From contig CADBUY010000004.1 in assembly GCA_902797965.1 (NCBI GenBank), positions 142,812-206,811 of the forward strand: a stretch of DNA of 64,000 nt, read 5' to 3'. The position numbers were made by a program, and so were the translations under genes. The stretch is from an uncultured bacterium. GTDB taxonomy: Bacteria > Cyanobacteriota > Vampirovibrionia > Gastranaerophilales > Gastranaerophilaceae. Below the pieces are notes generated by a model that was not told where the DNA came from, ran no database searches, and saw nothing but the letters and a program-made list of their open reading frames with translations. Within the stretch, counting starts at the first letter, position 1; each line of letters starts with the position of its first letter. Below, one piece after another: positions 42,824 through 50,791 of the stretch.

Positions 42824-42864
42824 TAGGGGTAAAGGTCTAAAGGGGTAAATGGGTAGGGGTAAAT
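42824..42864 (+). repeat. GGGGTAAAT repeat cluster after metK
   Basis: Three units of (A/T)GGGGTAAA(T/G) within 40 bp, beginning 4 bp after the metK stop. With the stop they give TAG GAG TAG GGG TAA in frame. Confidence 0.75.
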
Positions 42865-42890
42865 AGATAAATCTACCTTGTTAAAAAACT

Positions 42891-42928
42891 AAAAATGGCT
42901 TTGCAAAATATGTAAAGCCATTTTTTAT
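42891..42928 (+). terminator. Terminator of metK
   Basis: AAAATGGCTTT/AAAGCCATTTT stem followed by TTATG; A-run on the left and T-run on the right. Confidence 0.85.
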
Positions 42929-42936
42929 GTTAAGTA

Positions 42937-42958
42937 CCCTCTCCTCAAAAGGAGAGGG
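42937..42958. repeat. REP-like palindrome CCCTCTCC/GGAGAGGG
   Basis: Eight-base perfect arms, 6-base loop; same family as the G/C-rich palindromes elsewhere in the window. Confidence 0.65.
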
Positions 42959-42965
42959 AATATGT

Positions 42966-42992
42966 AAAAAAAAAGCCGAACAGATGTTCGGC
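42966..42992 (-). terminator. Terminator of the Gly-rich gene (leftward)
   Basis: GCCGAACA/TGTTCGGC stem; on the minus strand it is followed by nine T. It lies about 195 bp after the stop of the gene at 43188, with a further palindrome between. Confidence 0.8.
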
Positions 42993-43145
42993 GGAATAAT
43001 TTGTAAGATGTAAGATGGGGTTATAAGTAAAGTGGTAAATTATGGAAAATGATTTATTTATCATCTTCTCATATCTCGTGTTTTCGGTTTTAATTTATAT
43101 TGAATATTCTCTCTTTCGTGTTTATTTGTTATTTTGTTTTTATTT

Positions 43146-43168
43146 TGTTGGGTTGCCACCCAACCTAC
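43146..43168. repeat. Palindromic repeat, GTAGGTTGGG family (copy 3)
   Basis: TGTTGGGTTGCCACCCAACC plus TAC; same arms and flank as copies 1 and 2, different loop. Confidence 0.75.
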
Positions 43169-43187
43169 GGACTACTGACTTTATAAT

Positions 43188-44375
43188 TTAAGCTTCTGTA
43201 CTTTTATTTTCATTTAGAACATTTTTTCTATATAATGCTTCAACACTCTTCGGAACTTGTCCATCCTTAAATTCTGATATATTAGTATATAAGTCGGTAA
43301 TTTCTTGTTTTAAAGCCTCACTAGGATTCTTTTTATATGCTCTGACTTTGTACTTAAATGCTTCTACATAATTATCATAATTTTTAGATGTTATTTCATT
43401 ACCAAATGTGTGCTTTTCTTTATCGTATGTTCCTACTATTTGTTTATATCTGTCACTATCTTCACATCTGCCAGTATTAGTTTCTGATAATACTTTATTT
43501 GCAGCATCTAAATCAGCTTGTTTTTTTGTAATATTATCACTATTTTCTTTTATTTTAGCTTTTACTTTATCTTGTAATGCCTTTTTTGCTGCATCTACTG
43601 CTTTTAAATCGTTTTGATAATCTTGTTCACTTTTTACTATAGCTTCTTTGATTTTTTGTTCAGCTGTACTTTTTTTAGATTGAGCTGCTGCTTTTTTTGT
43701 TTCATCAGATGATGACAAGTCAGGAGATGTTAAATCTGCTTTGTATTCATTAATTACAGCTGTTGCATCACTATTTATATGATATGAAGTACCTGTTAAA
43801 CCACAACTTGGCAATTCACTTGCATTCTTAGCTGAATAATTATCTAATTTATTCAATGCATTTTCATATGTAGATGTTTCATTACTAAACATAGATTTTG
43901 CTTTTGCAGTTACTGTGCCATCAGATTTTATACCATCTGTTGCACCACCTTCATTTAATGCAGTATTTTCATCTTTTAATGCTTTTATTTCTTTTGTTAA
44001 TGTATCAACATTATTAGAAGCTGTTTGTGCTGCTTGTTGAGCAGCTGCTTTTTCTGCTCTGTGGGATTTAATAGCACCGCCGATAGCTGAGAATAATACA
44101 TTTGTTGTAGCTAAACCGCATTGAGCACCAACATAGCTATCAGGAATACCGCTGCCATACATTCCAAATCCACCGAATCCGCCACAGCCACCCATCATTG
44201 AGAATAAGCTGCCGCCCATTCCCATACCGTAAGAACCCATACCCATACCGTAACCACCGCCAAAACAGCCACCACCGAACATTCCGGTAAGTTGACCGAA
44301 TGCACCATACAACATAGCTTGACCGAAGTTCATGCTTGGTTGGTTAAAATTGTATGTTGTGTTCCAAGTAGTCAC
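43188..44375 (-). CDS. Gly/Met-rich N-terminus plus long coiled coil, orphan
   Basis: A 395-residue protein starting at GTG. Residues 1-80 are extremely rich in Gly, Met, Phe and Tyr (runs such as GGGYGMGMGSYGMGMGG), then a short hydrophobic segment (90-108). From 110 onward it is a charged Lys/Glu/Ala/Asn coiled coil with two isolated cysteines. Gly/Met/aromatic tracts are typical of self-associating or surface-structural proteins. The promoter region has the ACTTTATATATATG motif, linking it to the orphan family genes. No signal peptide. Function unknown. Confidence 0.7.
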   Translation of the reverse strand: MTTWNTTYNFNQPSMNFGQAMLYGAFGQLTGMFGGGCFGGGYGMGMGSYGMGMGGSLFSMMGGCGGFGGFGMYGSGIPDSYVGAQCGLATTNVLFSAIGGAIKSHRAEKAAAQQAAQTASNNVDTLTKEIKALKDENTALNEGGATDGIKSDGTVTAKAKSMFSNETSTYENALNKLDNYSAKNASELPSCGLTGTSYHINSDATAVINEYKADLTSPDLSSSDETKKAAAQSKKSTAEQKIKEAIVKSEQDYQNDLKAVDAAKKALQDKVKAKIKENSDNITKKQADLDAANKVLSETNTGRCEDSDRYKQIVGTYDKEKHTFGNEITSKNYDNYVEAFKYKVRAYKKNPSEALKQEITDLYTNISEFKDGQVPKSVEALYRKNVLNENKSTEA

Positions 44376-44401
44376 GATATAAATCCTATCTTTTTATCTT
44401 A

Positions 44402-44438
44402 CATATATATAAAGTATATAAATAATTGGTGATTTCAA
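44402..44438 (-). promoter_or_regulatory. Shared promoter-like motif upstream of the Gly-rich gene
   Basis: TTGAAA, 17 bp, ACTTTATATATATG on the minus strand; the downstream ATGTAAGATAAA is also shared with the candidate sRNA at 24741-24885. Confidence 0.45.
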
Positions 44439-44481
44439 TACATTTGACAATTGTTACAATTCTTTACAATTATTGTAAAAC

Positions 44482-44872
44482 CAGCCCCCACCCCAACCCT
44501 CCCCACGGGGGAGGGGAATTTTTCTCCCCTCGGGGGAGAATATAAGAGGGGGATGGTTAAATACAAAGAAGTTGTTTGACCCACTTTGTCATTTCGAGGC
44601 TGATTAAGCCGAGAAATCCAGCCTATTATTAATTATTTTCACTTAATCAAAATTTATCATGGAGAGTAGTGCCCTAAAAAGGGGAGGAACATAATTAATT
44701 CCCTCCCTTTGTAGGGAGGGCAAGTGAGGGCGTTAATTATAATTGAATAAGTTTCAATATACACCCCTCCTAACCTCCCCTACTGTGGGGAGGTACAAAA
44801 CTACTACTACCAAGTCTCACAATGACAACAATTATTTCACTCCCTAATTATAATTAGGGAGGATTGGGTTGG
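44482..44872. repeat. Cluster of REP-like palindromes in a 559-bp gene-free gap
   Basis: At least five hairpins follow each other. They include CCCTCCCC/GGGGGAGGGG near 44500, CTCCCC/GGGGGAG near 44530, ATTTC..GGC/GCC..GAAAT near 44595, CCCTCCC/GGGAGGG near 44705 and CCTCCCC/GGGGAGG near 44775. The last is TCCCTAATT/AATTAGGGA near 44850. A short (ACT)3-like run lies at 44805. No coding frame is supported. Confidence 0.75.
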
Positions 44873-44934
44873 TTTTTAATCAATACAAATTTATTCTAAT
44901 TTAGCACATTACCACTAAATTTACCCCTTTACCA

Positions 44935-45810
44935 CTAATATTCACTTGGCGGAGCAATTGTACCTAATAAATATGCATTAACGAAAATCCAATATGTATC
45001 TATTATAAAACCGACAATTAAGCACACAACACATGCAATCATAAATTGTGAGCCAATAAGCTCTGCATAACTATTTGGAACAGCCGTTGATGTGACCGCA
45101 GCACCAAGTCCAAGTGCAAATAATATTATTCTAATAATAAAAGAACGTGCAAGAGAAAATAATACAATTAAAAAAGTATTTAAAAAATATTTTTTAGGAT
45201 ATGATTCCATCAAATATATTGCTTTAGGAAAATTTAAAACAGCAAGAACAGAATCACGTCTTGCATAGTTCCACAATAACCCCGGAATTAATAATGCTAA
45301 CATGAACATTAGAATCCCAATAGCAATAGTAATTTGCGCATTATTTAAATTCCAAAATGATGCAATTACTGATAAATTAATGAGGACAAGAATCATTAAC
45401 AGTACAAACGGTATATACATGATAATTGATGCAAATACAGAAGCAATACCACGCCAGATAAAGCGAAATAAATTCCAATCAGGAAGCATAATTATATTTT
45501 TCAAATTTGATGTTTTACCGTCATAAACTCTGTTTAACAAAACATCAGTATCTCTTCTTATAGCATTATCAGTTAAGCACCAAAAATATCCTGTAATACA
45601 CAGTATAGGTGTTAAAAACAGAATAATTTCTAATAAAATAAACAGAATATTTAAAATTAAGTTAGAAGTAAAAAAGAAATCGCCTCCGATAAAATTAAAA
45701 ATTATAAATGAAATGGCCCAACAAATAATACCTACAAGTAATAAGTACAAAAAGTGACGTTTAAAATTTTTTACAGAAAACATCCAAATAAAAGGTTCTA
45801 ATAAAAACAT
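44935..45810 (-). CDS. DUF4013-like polytopic membrane protein
   Basis: About 291 residues from the ATG at 45810 (a TTG 18 bp earlier is less likely). Six or so hydrophobic segments are evident. The motif MLPDWNLFRFIWRGIASVFA preceding a helix that starts MYIPFVLL resembles the LPEWDD-Gxx..IYxIP pattern of DUF4013 membrane proteins of unknown function. It is the last gene after exbB-exbD-exbD, 15 bp downstream of exbD, so it may belong to the energy-transducing complex. The stop is followed by a GGGGTAAAT-type sequence. Confidence 0.65.
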   Translation of the reverse strand: MFLLEPFIWMFSVKNFKRHFLYLLLVGIICWAISFIIFNFIGGDFFFTSNLILNILFILLEIILFLTPILCITGYFWCLTDNAIRRDTDVLLNRVYDGKTSNLKNIIMLPDWNLFRFIWRGIASVFASIIMYIPFVLLMILVLINLSVIASFWNLNNAQITIAIGILMFMLALLIPGLLWNYARRDSVLAVLNFPKAIYLMESYPKKYFLNTFLIVLFSLARSFIIRIILFALGLGAAVTSTAVPNSYAELIGSQFMIACVVCLIVGFIIDTYWIFVNAYLLGTIAPPSEY

Positions 45811-45843
45811 AAATCTTTTCCGCTCCAAAATAGTAAATTTAGT

Positions 45844-46221
45844 TTATCTTGATAAAGAAATACTTGTTACACCTACATTTCTGGCACTGTCCATTAATTT
45901 AACAACAGCACCGTGTTCAGCGTCATCATCAACCTGAATTAACAAACCGTCAGGATAATCTTTAGTATTATCTGATACAGTTTGTTCAAGATCAGCGGCT
46001 GCAATCTCAGCACCGTTAAAATAGTATTTATTATCGTTTGTAACTGTAAAGTTCATAATTTTAGAATCTTTAACAATATCCTCTTGCTTTACAATTTCCG
46101 GTACTGCTAAATTAAGACCTTGCTGGTCAAGCATAGGAGCTATAACCATCATGATGATTAACAATACCAAAAATATATCAGTTAAAGGTGTTATATTTAT
46201 CTCATTAAAACTATCACGCAT
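45844..46221 (-). CDS. exbD: ExbD/TolR-family protein (second copy)
   Basis: A 125-residue proton-channel subunit of a TonB/Tol-type motor. The N-terminal motif INITPLTDIFLVLLIIMMV carries the conserved aspartate (proton site) in the single membrane helix. A periplasmic domain of about 85 residues follows. It is nearly the minimal length. Downstream of a longer exbD paralogue and upstream of the DUF4013 gene, with an AAAGGA ribosome site. Two ExbD proteins with one ExbB is a known arrangement in some diderms. Confidence 0.92.
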   Translation of the reverse strand: MRDSFNEINITPLTDIFLVLLIIMMVIAPMLDQQGLNLAVPEIVKQEDIVKDSKIMNFTVTNDNKYYFNGAEIAAADLEQTVSDNTKDYPDGLLIQVDDDAEHGAVVKLMDSARNVGVTSISLSR

Positions 46222-46258
46222 TTATTTGTTCCTTTACAATATTCTTTGCAAATTATTA

Positions 46259-46297
46259 TTTACCCCATTTACACCATTTACCCGATTTACCCCTACC
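46259..46297 (-). repeat. GGGGTAAAT repeat cluster at the exbD stop codon
   Basis: Minus strand: the TAG stop of the first exbD merges with GGGGTAAAT, followed by three degenerate units (CGGGTAAAT, GGTGTAAAT, GGGGTAAAT). Confidence 0.8.
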
Positions 46298-46832
46298 AAT
46301 TTTCATAAGAGTCACTTGGGAGATTAGGCACGTTTTGCGGCTGATTTACCCCATTATTTACCCCATTATTTACCCCTTGATTTAGACCATTTCCGCCATT
46401 TATTTCTTCTAATTCTTTTTGCTCTTTTCTTGTTAAAGGTTCACCTGCTACAATAAGTTTTTTATATTGAGCATCTTGAGCAGCATCCATAATTTCCATA
46501 ATAATTGAACTTTTAACTTTTTCATCAGCCTTAACAACTACTTCTGCCTTTTCATCATTACCTTTTAATTTTTCAAGATCAGACGCAAGTGAATTAATAG
46601 TCGTCTTATTACCATCTACATAAACAGTTCCGTCTTTTGTAACTGATACAGTAACTTTACCCTGCTCAATAGCAGTACCGCTGTTAACTTCAGGGATTGA
46701 TATTGAATTGTCCATGGTTTGGAAAGTAGGAGCAACAACCATCATGATAATTAACAGAACAAGAAAAATATCTGTTAACGGTGTTATATTAATCTCTGTA
46801 AATAATGCTTTTTTACCTGATTTAATTGCCAT
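46293..46832 (-). CDS. exbD: ExbD/TolR-family protein (first copy, repeat-extended tail)
   Basis: A 179-residue paralogue with the same INITPLTDIFLVLLIIMMV membrane helix and catalytic Asp, then a periplasmic domain. The last 35 residues are an added low-complexity tail with the repeated unit GVNN (GVNNGVNNGVNQP). The DNA of that tail is GGGGTAAATAAT repeats, the same unit that sits at gene ends nearby, so the tail seems to come from repeat insertion. It follows exbB after a REP-like palindrome. Confidence 0.9.
   Translation of the reverse strand: MAIKSGKKALFTEINITPLTDIFLVLLIIMMVVAPTFQTMDNSISIPEVNSGTAIEQGKVTVSVTKDGTVYVDGNKTTINSLASDLEKLKGNDEKAEVVVKADEKVKSSIIMEIMDAAQDAQYKKLIVAGEPLTRKEQKELEEINGGNGLNQGVNNGVNNGVNQPQNVPNLPSDSYENW
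46344..46378 (-). repeat. In-frame GGGGTAAAT repeats inside exbD
   Basis: Three units spaced 12 bp apart (GGGGTAAATAAT twice, then GGGGTAAAT) encode the GVN tail of the first ExbD. Confidence 0.85.
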
Positions 46833-46848
46833 TTTTATTACCTTAACC

Positions 46849-46887
46849 CCACACCCTACCCCTCTCCCTCAAGGGGTGAGGGAATTA
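46849..46887. repeat. REP-like palindrome between exbB and exbD
   Basis: CCCCACACCCTACCCCTC, then CCCTCAAGGGGTGAGGG; reverse-orientation near-identical copy of the repeat at 12592-12633. Confidence 0.85.
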
Positions 46888-46888
46888 T

Positions 46889-47539
46889 TTATAACGCTAC
46901 TGTAGAAGATGATGATTTAACTTTTACTTCTTCTTCAGAATCAACAAAACTTAAGAATAACAACTTAATTAACTGGAAGTCATCCTCAAATCTCTTTACA
47001 ATAGATTGGAAAGAGTTATAACAAACTACTGCACAAATAGCAACACCAAGACCGAATGCTGTAGCAATCAATGCTGACCCAATACCCATCGCAACTGCAG
47101 CAGATTGGTTGCCTTGTGATGCCAAGTCTTGGAATGTATACAAAATTCTTACAACAGTACCAAACAAACCTAAGAACGGTGCAACACCACCAATAGTACC
47201 AAGTATTGTTAATCTGTGTTCCAATTTTCTTGTAGCAAGTGCTGAAGCAATGTCAAAAGAACGAGAAAAGCCTTTTTTCTGTTCTGATAATATTCTTACA
47301 GCTTCCTCTGTAACTTCACCAATAATACCACCGCATTGAACAGCAAGATTTTGTGCGCCCATAAGGTTGTTTCTTGAAAGTTCTTTTTGTAATCTTGGTA
47401 TAAACTCAATTACATTTCTTTTATTAGCTTTATAAAAAGCAGCCCTGTCAATAGCTACCATAACTGTTAAGATTGAGCAGATTAAAATTGGTAGCAACAC
47501 TGGCCAATCTAATTGAATTGAATGTAGTAATAATTCCAT
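46889..47539 (-). CDS. exbB: ExbB/TolQ/MotA-family proton channel protein
   Basis: A 216-residue inner-membrane protein with three helices: about 15-32, then 112-135 (GTIGGVAPFLGLFGTVVRI, the family core) and 150-175 (IGSALIATAFGLGVAICAVV). It forms the pentameric channel around ExbD that turns proton flow into force on TonB. The start has an AAGGGGA ribosome site. Gene order is tonB, small TonB-C protein, exbB, exbD, exbD. The C-terminal tail is Ser/Val-rich. Confidence 0.94.
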   Translation of the reverse strand: MELLLHSIQLDWPVLLPILICSILTVMVAIDRAAFYKANKRNVIEFIPRLQKELSRNNLMGAQNLAVQCGGIIGEVTEEAVRILSEQKKGFSRSFDIASALATRKLEHRLTILGTIGGVAPFLGLFGTVVRILYTFQDLASQGNQSAAVAMGIGSALIATAFGLGVAICAVVCYNSFQSIVKRFEDDFQLIKLLFLSFVDSEEEVKVKSSSSTVAL

Positions 47540-47565
47540 AATTTATTCCCCTTTACTTTGTTTTC

Positions 47566-48006
47566 TTAATTAGCATTATTAGTAGATATCGTTCTTCTTT
47601 GCATATTGAATTCCATTATTAAGTCAATGCTGTCTTCTTTTACTTCTTCAGGAAGTGGTGAATATTTAACTTTTTTTGCAGCATCTACTAATGAATTGTT
47701 AAAACCTTCATCAGGAGATGGAACTGCTAAATTACAGCCTATCAAATTACCGTTTTTATCAATTGTTAAAACAATGGTAGCAGCATTTTCGAATGATTCT
47801 ACCGGTGGATACCAGTAATTTTTTATTTGTTTTCTTGCTTTAGCATAATAAAATTCCATAGCAGGATATCTTCTTACAATTTGTTCGTATGTAAATTTGG
47901 GTTTAATACTACTATCAGCTGACACTGTTCCAGTGTTTATAAAGCAGACAGATGATAATATAACTGCTAATATAATTCCGTTTAATAATGTTTTTTTCAT
48001 AATCAT
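47566..48006 (-). CDS. Exported TonB/TolA C-terminal-domain protein
   Basis: A 146-residue protein with an N-terminal signal sequence (hydrophobic 5-25, then SADS). The remainder is a single TonB-like C-terminal fold: IKNYWYPPVESFENAATIVLTI, then the GNLIGCNLAVPSPDEGF and YSPLPEEVKEDSIDL segments. It lacks the proline-rich spacer of the true TonB next to it. It may compete with, cap or assist TonB at outer-membrane partners; this is inference from domain content and operon position. The gap to tonB is 21 bp. Confidence 0.8.
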   Translation of the reverse strand: MIMKKTLLNGIILAVILSSVCFINTGTVSADSSIKPKFTYEQIVRRYPAMEFYYAKARKQIKNYWYPPVESFENAATIVLTIDKNGNLIGCNLAVPSPDEGFNNSLVDAAKKVKYSPLPEEVKEDSIDLIMEFNMQRRTISTNNAN

Positions 48007-48027
48007 ATCCTCATTTATACTTTCTTT

Positions 48028-49221
48028 CTAATATCTTGAAGCATTAAATACATTGTAATCAAATGTAAACTGTATATCGATGCTTTGACCTTTGAAGTCC
48101 GCCGGCAGCGGTCTAAACGGTGCAGTTAACTCAACTGCTTTTAATGCTGCCTGATCGGCTGATGGTAAGCCTGATGATTTGCTTACACGACAAGATAATA
48201 ATCTGCCGTCTTTTGCAATCTTGAACAGTAAAACAACACGTTTTGATTCATTACCTTTTGGAGGATCCCAGTTCATTTTAATTCTTCTTTGGAGTTCTCT
48301 CATGTAAGGTCCGAAATCGGGTTCTCTAAGGGCATCAATCCCCGGTGCACCGCCACCGCCTCCCGGGTTGCCTTTATTTCCGCTTCCACCGCCGGAGCTG
48401 CCGGTATTTCTTCCTAAAGAACTATTTCCACCACCTTTACCCGGTGATAATGATGGTACAGGCGCACCTGTTCTTGAACCATTGGAAGCTCCCATTCCGG
48501 TACCGCCTCTTTGTGCTCCTGATGGTGAAGATGTACCTCCTACAGGACCTGTTGCAGTAGTTTTACCTACAGGCGCATTTGGTCTTGCAATATTAAACGG
48601 CGAAGCAGGCTTTGCAACCGGTGCAGGCGCCGAATTTGGTTTTACGCTTGGTCTTGCAGTCGGTGGAGCCGGTGTAGCCGGAGAAGGTTTATTTGCAGCG
48701 GCAGGCTGTTGAGATTTAGCCGGCTTTTGCGGTTTTGTAGCAGCTTTTTGTTTTTGTTGAGCAGCTTTTTGTGCTGCTTGCTGCTGTTGTTTTTTGATAA
48801 TTTTATTAGCACTATCTGCAGCTGCTGACGGTTTTGAAGCCTTTTTAGGAGCCGGTGAAGGCATTGAAACTTTTCTTTTTGGGTCATTTATACCACCACT
48901 CCTCGAATTTATATCAGCTCTGTTTTTTGTATTCTTATTTCTCGGCATAGCCTCTTTATCCACCAACACAAATTCAATATCTTTCTTTAACTTTGCGTCT
49001 GGCTTTTTAAATGTAAATAATTGAATTCCCATTAGTGCTAATGCCATTGTTATTAGCCAAATCAAAGCAACTACGCCGGGATGTAATGCAGTTGAAATAG
49101 CCAGTGATTTTTGTATAGGAATAACCTCAGGTTTACTTGTTACAATAGACGGAAGTTTATAGTCTTTGTAATTTGAATCATCCTCTTCGTATAAAAAATT
49201 TCTTTTCTCTAATATTGACAC
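48028..49221 (-). CDS. tonB: TonB/TolA-like energy transducer
   Basis: A 397-residue protein. The N-terminal cytoplasmic tail (1-50) is followed by one membrane helix (about 50-70, ALIWLITMALALMGIQLFTF). Next is a very long Pro/Ala/Lys/Gln-rich then Gly/Ser/Pro-rich spacer (100-300) that crosses the periplasm. The C-terminal TonB fold is about 305-395 (MRELQRRIKMNWDPP...). It couples ExbB-ExbD to outer-membrane receptors or to Tol-type envelope constriction. First gene of the cluster. The Lys/Gln/Ala part resembles TolA more than TonB, so either name is possible. Confidence 0.88.
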   Translation of the reverse strand: MSILEKRNFLYEEDDSNYKDYKLPSIVTSKPEVIPIQKSLAISTALHPGVVALIWLITMALALMGIQLFTFKKPDAKLKKDIEFVLVDKEAMPRNKNTKNRADINSRSGGINDPKRKVSMPSPAPKKASKPSAAADSANKIIKKQQQQAAQKAAQQKQKAATKPQKPAKSQQPAAANKPSPATPAPPTARPSVKPNSAPAPVAKPASPFNIARPNAPVGKTTATGPVGGTSSPSGAQRGGTGMGASNGSRTGAPVPSLSPGKGGGNSSLGRNTGSSGGGSGNKGNPGGGGGAPGIDALREPDFGPYMRELQRRIKMNWDPPKGNESKRVVLLFKIAKDGRLLSCRVSKSSGLPSADQAALKAVELTAPFRPLPADFKGQSIDIQFTFDYNVFNASRY

Positions 49222-49321
49222 AATTAAATATCTCTCTAACCTCTACCCCTAAAGGATAATTTGTTTATAAAAATAAATAAATTATCCTGATTACTAATAT
49301 TGTAATAAAAACTTATTATTT

Positions 49322-50074
49322 TTAGTTTTCATAACTATAATTTGATGCTGATACTGTAATCGGCTGAGTGATATAAAGTTCTACCTCTGAATTTACAGGA
49401 ATCTCAACATCATTACCTTTATCTATAGCAGACTTAACAAGTCCGCCGCCTGCACCTACAGCAGTACCAAGTGCAGCACCTCTTCCGATACTTCCACCGG
49501 CTAATGCACCAAATACAAGTCCAGACAGCGCACCGGCTGCAGTACCTACTGCTATATCTTTCGTATATTCTTTAGCTACATCAGTTTTTGTTCCGCCAAC
49601 GAGAACTCCAGAATTATCATCAGTTTTGATAATAGCTGAAATTGGAATTTGTGTTCCCATAGGGGTTGTAATTTGTGTAAATCTGACGGATAATTTACCG
49701 TTCAAACTACCATGCTTTGCTTTTACAACTTCGATTACACTTCCTGAAACAGAGCTTCCTGCCGGTGCAACTAATTTATTATTATAATAAAAATCACTTC
49801 CTAAAACCATATAAACAGGCTGACCGACATTTAATGTAGCGGAAGATAGTGGAGTTGTTAAATTTGCAGTAAACGAGCTTCCGGCAGGAACTGTTATTAC
49901 ACTACCTCTTAATGGCTGATTATTATATGTTAACGGCTGTTGATATGCAGGTTGCGCAGGATTAACAGCAGGTGTTTGCGTAGAATAGCTGTAATTTGTA
50001 CCTGCAAACGCAGAATTTAAAGATATCATAGATAAAACTAAACCCGTAGCATACAATTTTTTCATATTTTTCAT
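49322..50074 (-). CDS. Exported protein with PAG-type beta domain and glycine zipper
   Basis: 250 residues from the ATG at 50074, preceded by GAAAGAGGG; the longer frame upstream has no ribosome site. A signal peptide (1-24) is followed by a Pro/Gln/Tyr linker. The beta domain begins ITVPAGSSFTANLTTPLSS and continues VAPAGSSVSGSVIEV and GKLSVRFTQITTPMGTQIPI. A Gly/Ala-rich stretch (about 185-225, GLVFGALAGGSIGRGAALG) could lie in the outer membrane. The PAGT-x-LxxxLSS repeat pattern is shared with the gene at 50175 and the SLH protein C-terminus. Function unknown, envelope. Confidence 0.75.
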   Translation of the reverse strand: MKNMKKLYATGLVLSMISLNSAFAGTNYSYSTQTPAVNPAQPAYQQPLTYNNQPLRGSVITVPAGSSFTANLTTPLSSATLNVGQPVYMVLGSDFYYNNKLVAPAGSSVSGSVIEVVKAKHGSLNGKLSVRFTQITTPMGTQIPISAIIKTDDNSGVLVGGTKTDVAKEYTKDIAVGTAAGALSGLVFGALAGGSIGRGAALGTAVGAGGGLVKSAIDKGNDVEIPVNSEVELYITQPITVSASNYSYEN

Positions 50075-50174
50075 AACTATACCCTCTTTCAATATTTTAT
50101 TAGTCACAAACAGATTTGTCAATTAATTCTATTGACTTACACATATATAACGAGACTTTTATAATTTTGTTCAC

Positions 50175-50753
50175 TTAAAAATTCATAACGGAATGTGTTA
50201 AATGAACAGGTTCAGTAAGAACTACAATTAAGTCTGCGCCTGATGATATTGTAACATGCTCACCCATTTTTCTTTGTGCTCCGGGAACATATTGAGTTGT
50301 ACTATATGCTCTGAACATTACCCATCGTTGATAATGAGGCATTTTTATATATTTTGCCGGAGCTGTAATTCCTCCGCCTATTAAATTGTTATTAGATGTA
50401 TATATGTACGATTTTATCGGAATTTCATACCCATCAGGCAGATACATTTTATTAATAAAAACTTTCATTGAAGCATGAGTTCCAATTATTGGTTCATGTT
50501 TATCATCTATATATCCTTTTAAAATCGTACCGGCAGGTATTACATTTTTATTATAAAGATAAATATCGTTAGTAGCTTTAAAACTGACTTCATCACCTTC
50601 TTCACAGTATGCGGTTGAAAATTCCTGTAATGATATTACAGGAATATGAGTACCAGCCGGAATATCAAATTCATCATAATCACGCAACTGCACTTCTGAC
50701 GCAATCGTATAATTCATTATTAGTAAGATTAATACTGTGAAAAATACTCTCAT
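50175..50753 (-). CDS. Exported protein with PAG-type beta domain
   Basis: A 192-residue secreted protein: signal peptide (1-18, ending IAS), then DIPAGTHIPVISLQEFSTAY, VIPAGTILKGYIDD and the YLPDGYEIPIKSY segment. These three strands are the same pattern as in the adjacent gene at 49322, so the two are probably diverged duplicates. No membrane helix in the mature part. It ends with a LTEPVHLTHSV strand. Location in the cluster after TonB suggests an envelope role, not proven. Confidence 0.72.
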   Translation of the reverse strand: MRVFFTVLILLIMNYTIASEVQLRDYDEFDIPAGTHIPVISLQEFSTAYCEEGDEVSFKATNDIYLYNKNVIPAGTILKGYIDDKHEPIIGTHASMKVFINKMYLPDGYEIPIKSYIYTSNNNLIGGGITAPAKYIKMPHYQRWVMFRAYSTTQYVPGAQRKMGEHVTISSGADLIVVLTEPVHLTHSVMNF

Positions 50754-50791
50754 AACAACATTATAATGATATTAATGTAAATGTAAAGATG

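Noticed and set aside
43042..43191. 49-codon hydrophobic frame on the plus strand, with one putative membrane helix
   Set aside because: It has no convincing ribosome site, runs through a palindromic repeat and ends by overlapping the real gene on the other strand, so it is most likely chance.
48368..48712. Pro/Leu/Gly-rich frame opposite tonB
   Set aside because: Antisense of the Pro/Gly/Ala-rich TonB spacer; composition artefact.
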